Made by a program: the position numbers and the translations under genes. A stretch of 64,000 bases of DNA from positions 7,262,501 through 7,326,500 of the forward strand of contig NZ_AP024745.1 in the NCBI RefSeq assembly GCF_019704555.1, written 5' to 3'. The notes under the pieces are model-generated. The model saw only the letters and a program-made list of their open reading frames with translations. It did not search any database and was not told the DNA's origin. Of the stretch, positions 43,956-52,140 are shown in pieces (position 1 is the first letter of the stretch; every line of letters starts with the position of its first letter). Source of the DNA: Actinoplanes sp. L3-i22 (GTDB lineage: Bacteria; Actinomycetota; Actinomycetes; Mycobacteriales; Micromonosporaceae).

Positions 43956-44747
43956 TTAACGGCGGCTGAACCGGGATACCGACCTTTTCAGGGTTTCCTC
44001 AGGAATGGTCGCCAGAACGGCGACCAGCACGACGATGACCAGCGCCCAGCCGGCGGTGACCGGACCGGTCCCCCAGCCGAGGCCGCCGCGGGCGGTCGGC
44101 ACGCCCATCCAGTCGGCGAACGAGGCGCCGAGCGGCCGGGTGATCACGTAGGCCGCCCAGAACGCGGCGATCGCGTTGAGCCGGCCCACCCGGAACAGCA
44201 GGGCCGGCACCGCGATCGCCACTCCGAAGACCAGCCCGGAGGCCAGGTAACCCCAGCCCAGGGTGGCCGCGGTCAGGTCGCCGACGGCGGTGCCCAGCGC
44301 GAACGTGACGAGCACGGTCGCCCAGTAGAACAGCTCCGGCCGCCCCCGTGTCACGGTGTGGATCGACAGCGTCCGCTCGGTGCGATACCAGACGCCGAGC
44401 ACCAGGACCAGGGCAAAGGCGAAGAACAACACCGAGATGGCGTACGGGATCCCGAGCGCCACGTGCAGCACGTCCGCGGCCATCGTCCCGAAGATGCTGA
44501 CCATCACCACCGCGATCCAGTACACGCCGGTCCGGTATCGATCGGAGCGCAGCTGCACGAGCAGCGCCCCGGCCAGCGCCAGCGCGGCGCCGGCCACCGC
44601 CACCGGCGGGTCGATGGTCCGCGCCAGGAAGTCCGAGGCGGTCTCGCCCATCCCGGTGGTCAGCACTTTGATCACCCAGAAGAGCGCGGTCACCTGGGGT
44701 ACTTTCACGGCGAGCAGCGCCGGCCGGGTCTGTTCATGAACGGTCAC
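43956..44747 (-). CDS. COG4705-family membrane protein
   Basis: About 263 aa, almost all membrane-embedded, with two inverted or direct halves: KVPQVTALFWVIKVLTTGMGE and, later, FALGTAVGDLTAATLGWGY plus RPLGASFADW. I choose the GTG at 44747, which places the KVP motif 14 residues in, as in the paralogues; an in-frame GTG at 44765 would add six residues and run against the regulatory repeat. Function is unknown. A direct-repeat box sits 25-40 bases upstream of this start. The next gene downstream is the larger paralogue. Confidence 0.85.
   Translation of the reverse strand: MTVHEQTRPALLAVKVPQVTALFWVIKVLTTGMGETASDFLARTIDPPVAVAGAALALAGALLVQLRSDRYRTGVYWIAVVMVSIFGTMAADVLHVALGIPYAISVLFFAFALVLVLGVWYRTERTLSIHTVTRGRPELFYWATVLVTFALGTAVGDLTAATLGWGYLASGLVFGVAIAVPALLFRVGRLNAIAAFWAAYVITRPLGASFADWMGVPTARGGLGWGTGPVTAGWALVIVVLVAVLATIPEETLKRSVSRFSRR
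43987..44002 (+). promoter_or_regulatory. Direct-repeat box TTCAG-N6-CTCAG (site 2, inside a gene end)
   Basis: TTCAGGGTTTCCTCAG, nearly identical to site 1, but located in the last codons of the COG4705 gene and about 90 bases upstream of the larger paralogue, in reverse orientation to it. It may be a real internal site or a chance match. Confidence 0.4.
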
Positions 44748-44771
44748 GGCGGGAAGGCTCTCCACCCGCCG

Positions 44772-44787
44772 CTGAGAAACCGCTGAA
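44772..44787 (-). promoter_or_regulatory. Direct-repeat box TTCAG-N6-CTCAG (site 3)
   Basis: Read on the minus strand: TTCAGCGGTTTCTCAG, 25 bases before the preferred start of the COG4705 gene and oriented with it. Confidence 0.6.
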
Positions 44788-44793
44788 ACGCCG

Positions 44794-46230
44794 TCACCCG
44801 GGACCGGTGGTCCGGCGCGTGTAGAGCACCATGGTCCCCCGCTTGACCTGCCACTCGCCGCTGCGCTGGAAACCGCCGCGCGACAGCGCCTGCCGCAGGT
44901 CGGGGCGGACGGTCGTCGGGTCGGCGTGGCGGCCGTAGACGACCAGCCAGATCCGCGCGGCCCCGGCCAGGCGTACGTCCGGGTCGGGGTATTCGCCGGC
45001 CTTCAGGGTGGCGGTCTGGGCCGCCGAGTGCTGCATCAGCCGGTCCGCCGGCCGGGACCGGTCGCGACGCAGGTAGTAGCCGACGCCCGCGCGCATCGTG
45101 CGGTCCTTGCCGTAGACGATCACGTCGCCGGGCCGCTGGTCCCGGGTGATCACCGCGGCCAGGGTCCGGTAGTCGCTGCCGTTCTTCACCGTCGGCCGGC
45201 GCACCGCGGCCTGCCCGGGCAGCGCGGCCACCGCGATCACCGCCAGGGCCGCCACCGGCACGAGCCGGTGCGCACGGATCCGGGTGAGCGCCGCGGCCGC
45301 CACGATCATCGCCGGCAGCAGCGCGAACAGCAGGTACCGGTTGACCCAGAAGGACGTGCCGGCGAACGCGGCCACCGCGACCACCGCCGGCGGCAACAGC
45401 GCGACCGCGGCCAGCTCCAGCACCGGACGTGCGGGCCGGAACGCCGCGCTCAGCAGCACCACGGCCAGCAGCACGGCGACCAGCTTCGACCCGACCAGCC
45501 GGCCCGGAAAGGCGTAGACGGCGTGCGGCGTCATCGGCGCCACCCAGTACAACTGCGCGGCCCGCTGCTGCAGCCCCCACCAGATCAGCGGGGCCAGCAG
45601 CGGCAGGACCCCCAGCACCACGGCCAGCCAGGGCAGCAGCAGCCGGCGGCGCCGGATCAGCACGACCGCCAGATGCCCGGCCAGCGCGGTCATCGCGACC
45701 AGGCTGAACGCGCCGATCCCGAGCACCGCCGCGGCGTACGCCAGCCACCGGCCGGCGCCCGGGCGCTCGATCACCCGGTGCAGAAACAGCACCGACAAGA
45801 TCGAGAACAGACAGACGATGGCGTACGGGCGGGCCTCCGCCGCGTATCGCGAGATGTTCGGAAGGAGGCAGAGCAGGACCCCGGCGACCAGCCCCGTGGT
45901 GGCGCCGAACAGCCGCCGGGCCAGCTCACCGGTGAGCGCGGCGGCGCCCGCCATCGCCAGGATCGACGGCAGGCGCAGACTCAGCACCGAGTCGCCGAAC
46001 AGCGCCGTCCACCCGTGGATCGACAGGTAGTAGACGCCGAAGACGGCGTCGATGTGGTGCACGAGCTCCCAGATCTGCGCCGGGGTCCGGTGCGCCACGT
46101 CCGCGGTGGCGACCTCGTCCCAGCTCAGCACCGGGCGGGTGGCCCGGAACAGGCCGGCCACGAGCATCAGCAGGCCCGGCACGGCGGGCGGGAGCCAACG
46201 CCGTACCGAAGCCCGGGTTTGATCTTTCAC
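44794..46230 (-). CDS. GT39/PMT-like membrane glycosyltransferase
   Basis: A 478-aa protein with about ten to twelve transmembrane helices. After a first helix, the loop SWDEVATADVAHRTP holds the Asp-Glu acidic pair that is catalytic in GT-C enzymes using polyprenyl-phosphate sugars (family GT39/PF13231, PMT_2). AEARPYAIVCLFSILS and SFWVNRYLLFALLP are typical later segments. A soluble tail of about 110 residues follows. It is probably a mannosyltransferase-like enzyme acting at the outer face of the membrane; the acceptor is unknown. The GTG start is divergent from an orphan histidine kinase, with two direct-repeat boxes in between. Confidence 0.86.
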   Translation of the reverse strand: MKDQTRASVRRWLPPAVPGLLMLVAGLFRATRPVLSWDEVATADVAHRTPAQIWELVHHIDAVFGVYYLSIHGWTALFGDSVLSLRLPSILAMAGAAALTGELARRLFGATTGLVAGVLLCLLPNISRYAAEARPYAIVCLFSILSVLFLHRVIERPGAGRWLAYAAAVLGIGAFSLVAMTALAGHLAVVLIRRRRLLLPWLAVVLGVLPLLAPLIWWGLQQRAAQLYWVAPMTPHAVYAFPGRLVGSKLVAVLLAVVLLSAAFRPARPVLELAAVALLPPAVVAVAAFAGTSFWVNRYLLFALLPAMIVAAAALTRIRAHRLVPVAALAVIAVAALPGQAAVRRPTVKNGSDYRTLAAVITRDQRPGDVIVYGKDRTMRAGVGYYLRRDRSRPADRLMQHSAAQTATLKAGEYPDPDVRLAGAARIWLVVYGRHADPTTVRPDLRQALSRGGFQRSGEWQVKRGTMVLYTRRTTGPG

Positions 46231-46253
46231 CAGGGCACGATCTCCAGCCGGGG

Positions 46254-46269
46254 CTGAGAACGGGCTGAA
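46254..46269 (-). promoter_or_regulatory. Direct-repeat box TTCAG-N6-CTCAG (site 4a)
   Basis: Minus strand TTCAGCCCGTTCTCAG, 24 bases upstream of and oriented toward the GT39-like gene. Confidence 0.65.
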
Positions 46270-46281
46270 ACGGGGACGCGA

Positions 46282-46297
46282 TTCAGCACACTGTCAG
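46282..46297 (+). promoter_or_regulatory. Direct-repeat box TTCAG-N6-GTCAG (site 4b)
   Basis: TTCAGCACACTGTCAG, 24 bases upstream of and oriented toward the histidine kinase gene. TACCTT follows at 46309, a plausible -10 for a leaderless start at 46321, which puts this box at the -35 position of an activated promoter. Confidence 0.65.
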
Positions 46298-46320
46298 GTT
46301 CGGCGGCCTACCTTGCCCGG

Positions 46321-47724
46321 ATGAGCGTTTGGCGAGGTGGGGTGCGGGTGCGCACGGCGCTCGCGGCGGCGATCGTGGTCGGGGTGGCCGGGCTCGCGGC
46401 GGCGGCCGGGTTCGTGCAGGTGACCGGGACGATCCTGACCCACAACGTGGACAGCACGGCGCGGCAGCGGGCCGCCGAGGTGACCGCGGGACTGCGCGAC
46501 GACGAGGCCACCGACGTGCTGGAGACGATGTCCGGGAACGCCACCCTGGTGCAGGTGCTCGACGACACCGGCCGGGTGGTCGCCTCGTCGTTCCCGGCCC
46601 GGTCCGACCCGCCGCTGGCGAGCCGGGCGGTGGCGGCCGGCGCCGGCGTGTGGGCGACCCGTCCGTGGCCGGGCGCCGACGACGATCCGTACCGGATCTG
46701 GGCCACCGGGGTGACCACCCCGGCCGGGCCCCGCACGGTCGTGGTCGCCCAGTCGCTGCGGCCGGTGCGGGAGAGCACCGCGGCGATGACCCGCACCCTC
46801 GCCGTCGGCATGCCGGTGCTGGTGCTGGTCGTCGGCGTGGCGACGTTCGGGTTCGTCGGCCGGTCGCTGCGGCCGGTGGAGGCGATCCGGCGACAGGTCG
46901 CCTCGATCACCGCGCAGGACCTGCACGCCCGGGTGCCGCTGCCGCGCGGCCGGGACGAGGTGGCCGCGCTGGCGACGACCATGAACGCGATGCTGGATCG
47001 GCTCGAAGCGGCGGCGGCCGACCAGCGGCGATTCGTCGCGGACGCCGGGCACGAGCTGCGCAGCCCGCTCGCCACCATCCAGGTCGGCCTCGACCACCTG
47101 GCCACCCGGGCCACCGCCGAGACCGGCCTGCCGCAGCTCAAGCTGCTGCGCGGGGAGGCCGAACGGCTCGGCGCGCTGGTCGCCGACCTGCTGCTGCTGG
47201 CCCGCTCGGACGAGCACGGGCTCGCGCCGGGCCGCGCCGAGGTCGACCTGGACGACCTGGTGCTGGCCGAGCGGGACCGGTTCGCGGCCCGCTTCCCGGC
47301 CGTGCGGCTGGAGGCCCGGCTCGAACCGGTCCGGCTGACCGGCGACCCGGCACGGCTGCGGCGGGCGCTGCGCAACCTGCTGGACAACGCGGCCCGGCAC
47401 GCCCGGTCCGCGGTGGCGGTCTCGGTGTGGGCCGACGACTGGGCGCACCTGGTGGTCACCGACGACGGCGACGGCATCGGCCCGGGCGACCGGGAGCGGG
47501 TCTTCGGCCGCTTCGTCCGCCTCGACGACAGCCGGGCCCGGCACGACGGCGGCTCGGGACTGGGCCTGCCGATCACCCGCGAGATCATCACCGGTCACGG
47601 CGGCGAGGTCCGCATCGACGACGGCCCCGGCGCCGTCTTCCACGTCCGCCTCCCCCTCGACCCCCACCCGGACCCGGTGCCCGATCAGCGCGGTTCGGGC
47701 CGCACACCGTCCTCGCCGAGGTAG
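46321..47724 (+). CDS. Orphan sensor histidine kinase (HisKA/HAMP type)
   Basis: A 467-aa transmembrane kinase of the OmpR-partner class. Helix at about 10-32, an extracellular sensor of about 115 residues, second helix at about 160-180, HAMP (RSLRPVEAIRRQ to LDRLEAAAAD), HisKA with the H box FVADAGHELRSPLATI, N box LRNLLDNAARHA, and G boxes DDGDGIGPGD and GSGLGLPITREI. Normally the OmpR-type regulator gene overlaps the kinase, but none is adjacent here, so the kinase is an orphan. Its start appears leaderless behind a direct-repeat box, which suggests autoregulation by its missing partner. Confidence 0.94.
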   Translation: MSVWRGGVRVRTALAAAIVVGVAGLAAAAGFVQVTGTILTHNVDSTARQRAAEVTAGLRDDEATDVLETMSGNATLVQVLDDTGRVVASSFPARSDPPLASRAVAAGAGVWATRPWPGADDDPYRIWATGVTTPAGPRTVVVAQSLRPVRESTAAMTRTLAVGMPVLVLVVGVATFGFVGRSLRPVEAIRRQVASITAQDLHARVPLPRGRDEVAALATTMNAMLDRLEAAAADQRRFVADAGHELRSPLATIQVGLDHLATRATAETGLPQLKLLRGEAERLGALVADLLLLARSDEHGLAPGRAEVDLDDLVLAERDRFAARFPAVRLEARLEPVRLTGDPARLRRALRNLLDNAARHARSAVAVSVWADDWAHLVVTDDGDGIGPGDRERVFGRFVRLDDSRARHDGGSGLGLPITREIITGHGGEVRIDDGPGAVFHVRLPLDPHPDPVPDQRGSGRTPSSPR

Positions 47725-47739
47725 CGGACCCCGACGGAG

Positions 47740-47755
47740 TTGAGAATTCGCTGAA
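47740..47755 (-). promoter_or_regulatory. Direct-repeat box TTCAG-N6-CTCAA (site 5)
   Basis: Minus strand TTCAGCGAATTCTCAA, between the kinase stop and the phosphoesterase start (58 bases before the latter, in reverse orientation). It has one mismatch in the second half-site. Confidence 0.5.
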
Positions 47756-47812
47756 GATGGCCCTGGGCGCGCCTCGCCCGGCCGGCCTCCCGCGCACCGA
47801 CACGATGTGGCC

Positions 47813-48772
47813 ATGAATCGGACAAAACGCTCGGCGGTCGGCGTGCTGCTCGCCGCCACCATCATCGCGGTGCCGGCGCCGGTCACGGCCGCGGCCCCGG
47901 GCCGGCCGGACCACGTCGTGATCGTGATGCTGGAGAACAAGCGGTACGACAGCGTGGTCGGCAACCGGGAGACGCCGTGGATCTCCGCGCTCGCCCGGAG
48001 CTCGGCGAACCTGCTCGACTTCTACGCCGAGACCCATCCCAGCCAGCCGAACTACCTGGCGCTGTTCTCCGGCTCGACGCAGGGCGTCACCGACAACAAC
48101 TGCCCGCACGACCTGGGCGACCGGCCCAACCTGGCCCGGCAGCTGCTCGACGCGGGCTACACCTTCACCGGGTACGCCGAGGATCTGCCGGCCGCCGGCT
48201 TCCGGGGCTGCGGGCACCTCGGGTACGTCCGCCGGCACACCCCGTGGGTGAACTTCGCCAACGTGCCGGCCGCGGCGAGTCAGCCGTACACCGCCTTCCC
48301 CGCCGACTACCGGCGGCTGCCGGCCGTCTCGTTCGTGATCCCGAACCTGTGTCACGACATGCACGACTGCCCCAAGGCCAAGGCCGACGCCTGGTTGCGC
48401 GGGCAGTTCGCCGGCTACGTGGCCTGGGCGCGCACCCACAACAGCCGGTTCATCCTCACCTTCGACGAGGACAACAAGACCGATCACAACCACATCGCGG
48501 CCGTGCTCGCCGGCGCCGGCGTGGCACCCGGGCAGTACCACGGCCGGCGCGACCACTACGACCTGCTGCGCACCCTGCAGAGTTGGTACGGCCTCGCCCC
48601 GCTCGGCGCCGCCACGCACCGCACCGGCATCCCGGGCGTTCAGTCCAGGGGTGAGCGGGCGATCCCGGCCGGCTCGCGACCGGCGGCCAGCCAGCCGGCG
48701 ACGACCGCCAGCAGCGGCAACCCGAGCAGCAGGCCGGCCAGCGGGACGATCGGCACCGGAACCAGCAGGTGA
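47813..48772 (+). CDS. Secreted phosphoesterase-family protein (acid phosphatase/phospholipase C-like)
   Basis: About 319 aa. It has a signal peptide (RTKRSAVGVLL core, cleaved near VTAAA) and a PF04185-type phosphoesterase domain with HVVIVMLENKRYDSVVG, THPSQPNYLALFSGS, PNLCHDMHDCPKAKAD and the metal-site LTFDEDNKTDHN. The domain is complete by about residue 275. The remaining 44 residues (Ser/Ala/Pro-rich) are encoded over the 3' end of the convergent permease gene, a 133-base overlap, and look like read-through of a lost stop. ATG 47813 is used; GTG 47807 is also in frame. Confidence 0.88.
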   Translation: MNRTKRSAVGVLLAATIIAVPAPVTAAAPGRPDHVVIVMLENKRYDSVVGNRETPWISALARSSANLLDFYAETHPSQPNYLALFSGSTQGVTDNNCPHDLGDRPNLARQLLDAGYTFTGYAEDLPAAGFRGCGHLGYVRRHTPWVNFANVPAAASQPYTAFPADYRRLPAVSFVIPNLCHDMHDCPKAKADAWLRGQFAGYVAWARTHNSRFILTFDEDNKTDHNHIAAVLAGAGVAPGQYHGRRDHYDLLRTLQSWYGLAPLGAATHRTGIPGVQSRGERAIPAGSRPAASQPATTASSGNPSSRPASGTIGTGTSR

Positions 48773-51090
48773 AGATCGTGGTGGTAGAGCGCGATCACCG
48801 CGGTGTACGCACCGACCACGCCGAGCACCGCCCCGAGCACCGCGAGAGCCGCGGCGGTGGCCGCGGTCAGCGTGCGCCGGGTCCCCGACGGTGCGCCGGC
48901 CGCGGTGAGGGTGCGCAGGTCACGCCCGGTCTCACTGCGGATCAGCCCGACCGTCATGGCGAGCACCCCGAGCGCGACCACGATCCCGGCCAGCACCGCC
49001 CAGAGCCGCAGCGCGGACAGGTCGGCCCTGGCCGGCCGGGTCTCCACGGTCAGCCCGGCGCCGCCGGCCACCGACCGCATCTGATCGACCTGGTCCGGGG
49101 TCAGCGGCCGCGGCGCCCGCAGCAGCCAGGCGGTCGGCATCGCCCGCACGCCCAGCGCACGCATCCCCTTCGGGGTGATCAGAACCGAAGGCCCCGAGGT
49201 GTACGCGGGCAGCGCCACCCGTTGCCGCACCGGCTGCCACCGGTCCTCGCGCCGACCGCGGCCGAGCAGGTCGTATCCGTCCAGCGATGCCCGGGACGTC
49301 AGCACCTCGGCCCCCGGGTCGACGGCGCCGATGCCGTAGTACCGCAGCAGCTCGGGCGTCGCCACGTAGACCGGGATCAACTCCTCCCCGCTGTACCTGG
49401 TGCGACCGCCGTCGACCCGGTGCGGCAGCCCGAACGTGAGCACCGGATGCCCGCCGTCCTGCAGCGGCGCGTCCGGCGAGTACGCCACCTGCAGCGGCAG
49501 CGCCGACCCCGCCCCGACGATCGCGGCGACCGCCGAGACCGCGCTGTCCGCGCTGTGCAGCCGATCGGCCGGCAGCTCGGGGACCGGCCCCTCGATCCGG
49601 GACGCCGAGGACCACACGATCACCTGGTCGGCGGCGAGGTTCCCGGCGGTCGCCGGGATCACCGCGGCCGCCTGGACGGCCGCGGAACCGAGGACGATCG
49701 CCGCGGCGATCCCGGCGGCGAGGCTGACCGCGGCCAGCGCGGCACCCGAGCGGGCCCGGTACCGCGCCAGGTCCCGCAGCGCCAGCCGGACCGCGACCGG
49801 CGCCACCCGGGCGACCAGGCCCAGCAGCGTGATCCCGAGCGGCGCGAGCAGCAGCATCCCGGCGACGATGGCGACCACGCCGGAGACGATGAACACCGGC
49901 TTCTCCCGCTGCGCCGCCGCGAGCAGGCCGAGCCCGGCCGGCAGCAGCACCAGCCCGGCGATCGCGAACCGGTGGGCCGGGCGCGGCCGGGCCGGCCGGG
50001 ACGCCAGCGCCGCCACGATCGGCACCCGGGCCACCGCGCGGGCCGGCCACCAGGCGGCGACGACCGCGGTGAGCACGGCGAGACCGGCGGTCAGCCCGAC
50101 CGCCCACCAGGGCAGGGCGAACCGGTCGATACGGTGCTCGACGACACCCTCCAGAGCGGGCGCCAGCAGGAACCAGGCGCCGAGGCCGAGCACCGTCCCG
50201 GCCAGCGCGGCGACCACGCCGGTGGCCGCGCCGTTGGCGATCGGGACCAGCCGGACGTGCCGCGGGCTGGCACCGACCGCGCCGAGCATGCCGAGCGCGC
50301 GCAGCCGCCGCTGGGCGAGCACGGTGAACCCGGCGACGGCCAGCAGCCCGACGAAGAGCAGACCGACCGTGGCCATCCCGAGGACGGCGGCGGTGGCGGC
50401 GGCCCGCTCACCGGCGGACCGGACCTCGACCGCGGCGCCGTCCGGCAGCGCGGCCCGGCTGAACTGCTGGTCGGTGGCGCTGAGCAGCACGATCACGTCG
50501 GTGAGCGGGCCGGCCTGCCCCGGCGCGACCAGGACGAACGTGTCGAGCAGGTCGTTCGGGTTCTCCACCGTGCCGACGATCGACCAGGTGTGCCCGTGCT
50601 CCGTCCAGGCGCCGCCCAGGTGCAGGCCGAACGCGCGGGCGGCCCGGGCCGTGACCGCGGCCTCGCCCGGGCCGGCCGGGAACCGCCCGGCGGTCAGCCG
50701 GAGCATCGGGGCGCTCAGCGGGCCGTGGGCGGCCTGACCGCGTACGTCGATCGGGGTGGCCGAACCCGGCACGGAGATCTGGCGGCGGTCGATGGTCTCG
50801 ACCGTGCCGAACGTCGCCCGCAGGGCGGCGAGGTCGCCGGGCAGATCCGCGCTGCGGGCGTCGAGGGTGAGCCGGTGGTCGGCGGCGCCGAAGACCCCGG
50901 CCTGCCCGACCGCGAAACCGCTGACCACACCCAGGCCGGCGCAGGTGACCGCGACCGCGAGACCGAGCAGGACCAGCACGAGCAGCTGGCGGCGCCACTC
51001 CCGGCGGAACATCCGCCACGCCCAGCGGGTGACCGCGCGCCGGGCCGCCAGGCCGCCCTCGGCGGGGCGCTCCAGCACCGTCGCGCTCAT
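48640..51090 (-). CDS. FtsX-type ABC transporter permease (MacB/LolE superfamily)
   Basis: An 816-aa membrane protein with a helix near 33-55, an extracytoplasmic domain of about 170 residues, a three-helix FtsX domain (about 225-370), a further helix pair, a second extracytoplasmic region and a second FtsX domain at the C-terminus (about 690-800). This duplicated form pairs with the ATPase encoded upstream and is usually an exporter for lipids or antimicrobial peptides. Its ATG overlaps the stop of a 63-codon repeat ORF rather than that of the ATPase itself. It overlaps the end of the convergent phosphoesterase gene by 133 bases. Confidence 0.92.
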   Translation of the reverse strand: MSATVLERPAEGGLAARRAVTRWAWRMFRREWRRQLLVLVLLGLAVAVTCAGLGVVSGFAVGQAGVFGAADHRLTLDARSADLPGDLAALRATFGTVETIDRRQISVPGSATPIDVRGQAAHGPLSAPMLRLTAGRFPAGPGEAAVTARAARAFGLHLGGAWTEHGHTWSIVGTVENPNDLLDTFVLVAPGQAGPLTDVIVLLSATDQQFSRAALPDGAAVEVRSAGERAAATAAVLGMATVGLLFVGLLAVAGFTVLAQRRLRALGMLGAVGASPRHVRLVPIANGAATGVVAALAGTVLGLGAWFLLAPALEGVVEHRIDRFALPWWAVGLTAGLAVLTAVVAAWWPARAVARVPIVAALASRPARPRPAHRFAIAGLVLLPAGLGLLAAAQREKPVFIVSGVVAIVAGMLLLAPLGITLLGLVARVAPVAVRLALRDLARYRARSGAALAAVSLAAGIAAAIVLGSAAVQAAAVIPATAGNLAADQVIVWSSASRIEGPVPELPADRLHSADSAVSAVAAIVGAGSALPLQVAYSPDAPLQDGGHPVLTFGLPHRVDGGRTRYSGEELIPVYVATPELLRYYGIGAVDPGAEVLTSRASLDGYDLLGRGRREDRWQPVRQRVALPAYTSGPSVLITPKGMRALGVRAMPTAWLLRAPRPLTPDQVDQMRSVAGGAGLTVETRPARADLSALRLWAVLAGIVVALGVLAMTVGLIRSETGRDLRTLTAAGAPSGTRRTLTAATAAALAVLGAVLGVVGAYTAVIALYHHDLHLLVPVPIVPLAGLLLGLPLLAVVAGWLAAGREPAGIARSPLD

Positions 51091-51294
51091 CGCCCGAGCC
51101 CCGGCGTCATCGCCCGAAACCCGACGCCCATCGCCCGAGGCCCAGCGCTCACCACCCGGAACCCGGCGCTCACCACCCGGAACCCGGCGCTCACCGCCTG
51201 CGATCCGGCGCTCACCGCCCAGAATCCGGCGCTCACCGCCCGGAACCCGGCGCTCACCGCCCGCGATCCGGCGCTCATCGCCCGGAACCCGGGG
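51084..51294. repeat. 21-bp tandem repeat array at an operon junction
   Basis: About ten units of 21 bp (consensus CGCTCACCGCCCGGAACCCGG). On the minus strand each unit carries GTGAGCGCC or ATGAGCGCC. The first and last units coincide with the ATGA stop-start junctions of the flanking ABC genes. The unit length is a multiple of three, so an open frame runs through the array. Confidence 0.9.
51087..51278 (-). CDS. 63-aa heptapeptide-repeat mini-ORF between ATPase and permease
   Basis: Nine seven-residue repeats (consensus VSAGFRA, first MSAGSRA, last MTPGLGR). The ATG overlaps the ATPase stop (ATGA) and its TGA overlaps the permease ATG, so it would be translated by coupled re-initiation. No homologue or function is recognised. 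It looks like tandem duplication of the original ATGA junction, since the unit contains the sequence of the junction itself. Confidence 0.4.
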   Translation of the reverse strand: MSAGSRAVSAGFRAVSAGFWAVSAGSQAVSAGFRVVSAGFRVVSAGPRAMGVGFRAMTPGLGR

Positions 51295-51997
51295 TGAGCA
51301 GCGACTCCGGCCCGGACGGCGGCGCGGTCCGGTCGATCACCCGGCCGTCCCGCAGGAAGATCACCCGGTCCGCCCAGGACGCCAGCTGGGCGTCGTGGGT
51401 GACGACGACGGCCGCGACGCCGCGCCGGCTGGCCGCGTGGATCAGGCGCATCACCGCCTCGCCGTTGACCGAGTCGAGCGCGCCGGTCGGCTCGTCGGCG
51501 AGCAGCAGCCGGCGTTCACCGACGACGGCGCGGGCGATCGCGGCCCGCTGACGCTCGCCGCCGGAGAGCTGATCGGGGAACCAGCCGGCCCGATCGGCGA
51601 GATCCAGCAGCTCCAGGGCCTGCATCCCGGCGTCGCGGGCGGCGCGGGCGCCGGTGCCGTCCAGTTCCAGCGGCAGCGTCACGTTCTCCAGCGCGGTCAG
51701 CCCCGGAAGCAGGTTGAAGTCCTGGAACACGTAGCCGATCGACCGGCGGCGCACCCGGGCACGCTCGCGGGCCGGCATCGCCGCCACCCGCACGCCGGCG
51801 ATCAGCACGTCACCGGTGGTCGGCTGCTCCAGCGTGCCGGCGATGGTGAGCAGGGTGCTCTTGCCCGAGCCGCTCGGACCCATCACCGCGACCATGCTGC
51901 CGGCCTCGACCGACAGGTCGACCTCGTGCAGGGCGGTGACCTGGGCCGCCCCCTCCCCGTGCACCTTGGACACCTGCCGCAGTTCGAGGACGCTCAT
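51275..51997 (-). CDS. ABC transporter ATP-binding protein (MacB/LolD type)
   Basis: A 240-aa ATPase with Walker A GPSGSGKSTLL, Q-loop FQDFNLLP, signature LSGGERQRAAIARA, Walker B LLLADEPTGALD and the H-switch VVVTHD. It pairs with the FtsX-type permease downstream. ATG 51997 overlaps the stop of a small repeat ORF; a GTG at 52003 is in frame but out of step with that overlap. The PadR regulator gene lies upstream in the same direction, so the order regulator-ATPase-permease forms one operon. Confidence 0.94.
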   Translation of the reverse strand: MSVLELRQVSKVHGEGAAQVTALHEVDLSVEAGSMVAVMGPSGSGKSTLLTIAGTLEQPTTGDVLIAGVRVAAMPARERARVRRRSIGYVFQDFNLLPGLTALENVTLPLELDGTGARAARDAGMQALELLDLADRAGWFPDQLSGGERQRAAIARAVVGERRLLLADEPTGALDSVNGEAVMRLIHAASRRGVAAVVVTHDAQLASWADRVIFLRDGRVIDRTAPPSGPESLLTPGSGR

Positions 51998-52140
51998 CCC
52001 CACACCCCCACTCGCCAGGCCGAGGCAGCTTCGACGCCACTCATCGCCGCGCCCACCAGTCGCCAGACCAGGGCGGTCTCGAAGCCGCTCATCGCCGCGC
52101 CCCGCAGCCGCCGGGCCGGGGCGGTCTCGAAGCCGCTCAT
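51994..52140 (-). CDS. 48-aa mini-ORF of three 16-residue repeats between PadR and ATPase genes
   Basis: Three 48-bp units encode MSGFETAPARRLRGAA, MSGFETALVWRLVGAA and MSGVEAASAWRVGVWG. The first ATG overlaps the PadR stop and the final TGA overlaps the ATPase ATG, so both ends are ATGA junctions. Coding potential otherwise is unproven. It is the second case of a repeated junction in this operon. Confidence 0.4.
   Translation of the reverse strand: MSGFETAPARRLRGAAMSGFETALVWRLVGAAMSGVEAASAWRVGVWG

Noticed and set aside
43987..44002. Site 2 as a firmly functional regulatory box
   Set aside because: It sits in codons for the conserved C-terminal residues of the upstream gene and is reversed relative to the next gene. 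Kept only as a low-confidence feature.
51084..51294. CRISPR array
   Set aside because: Units are head-to-tail without unique spacers and encode a heptapeptide; no cas genes are nearby.
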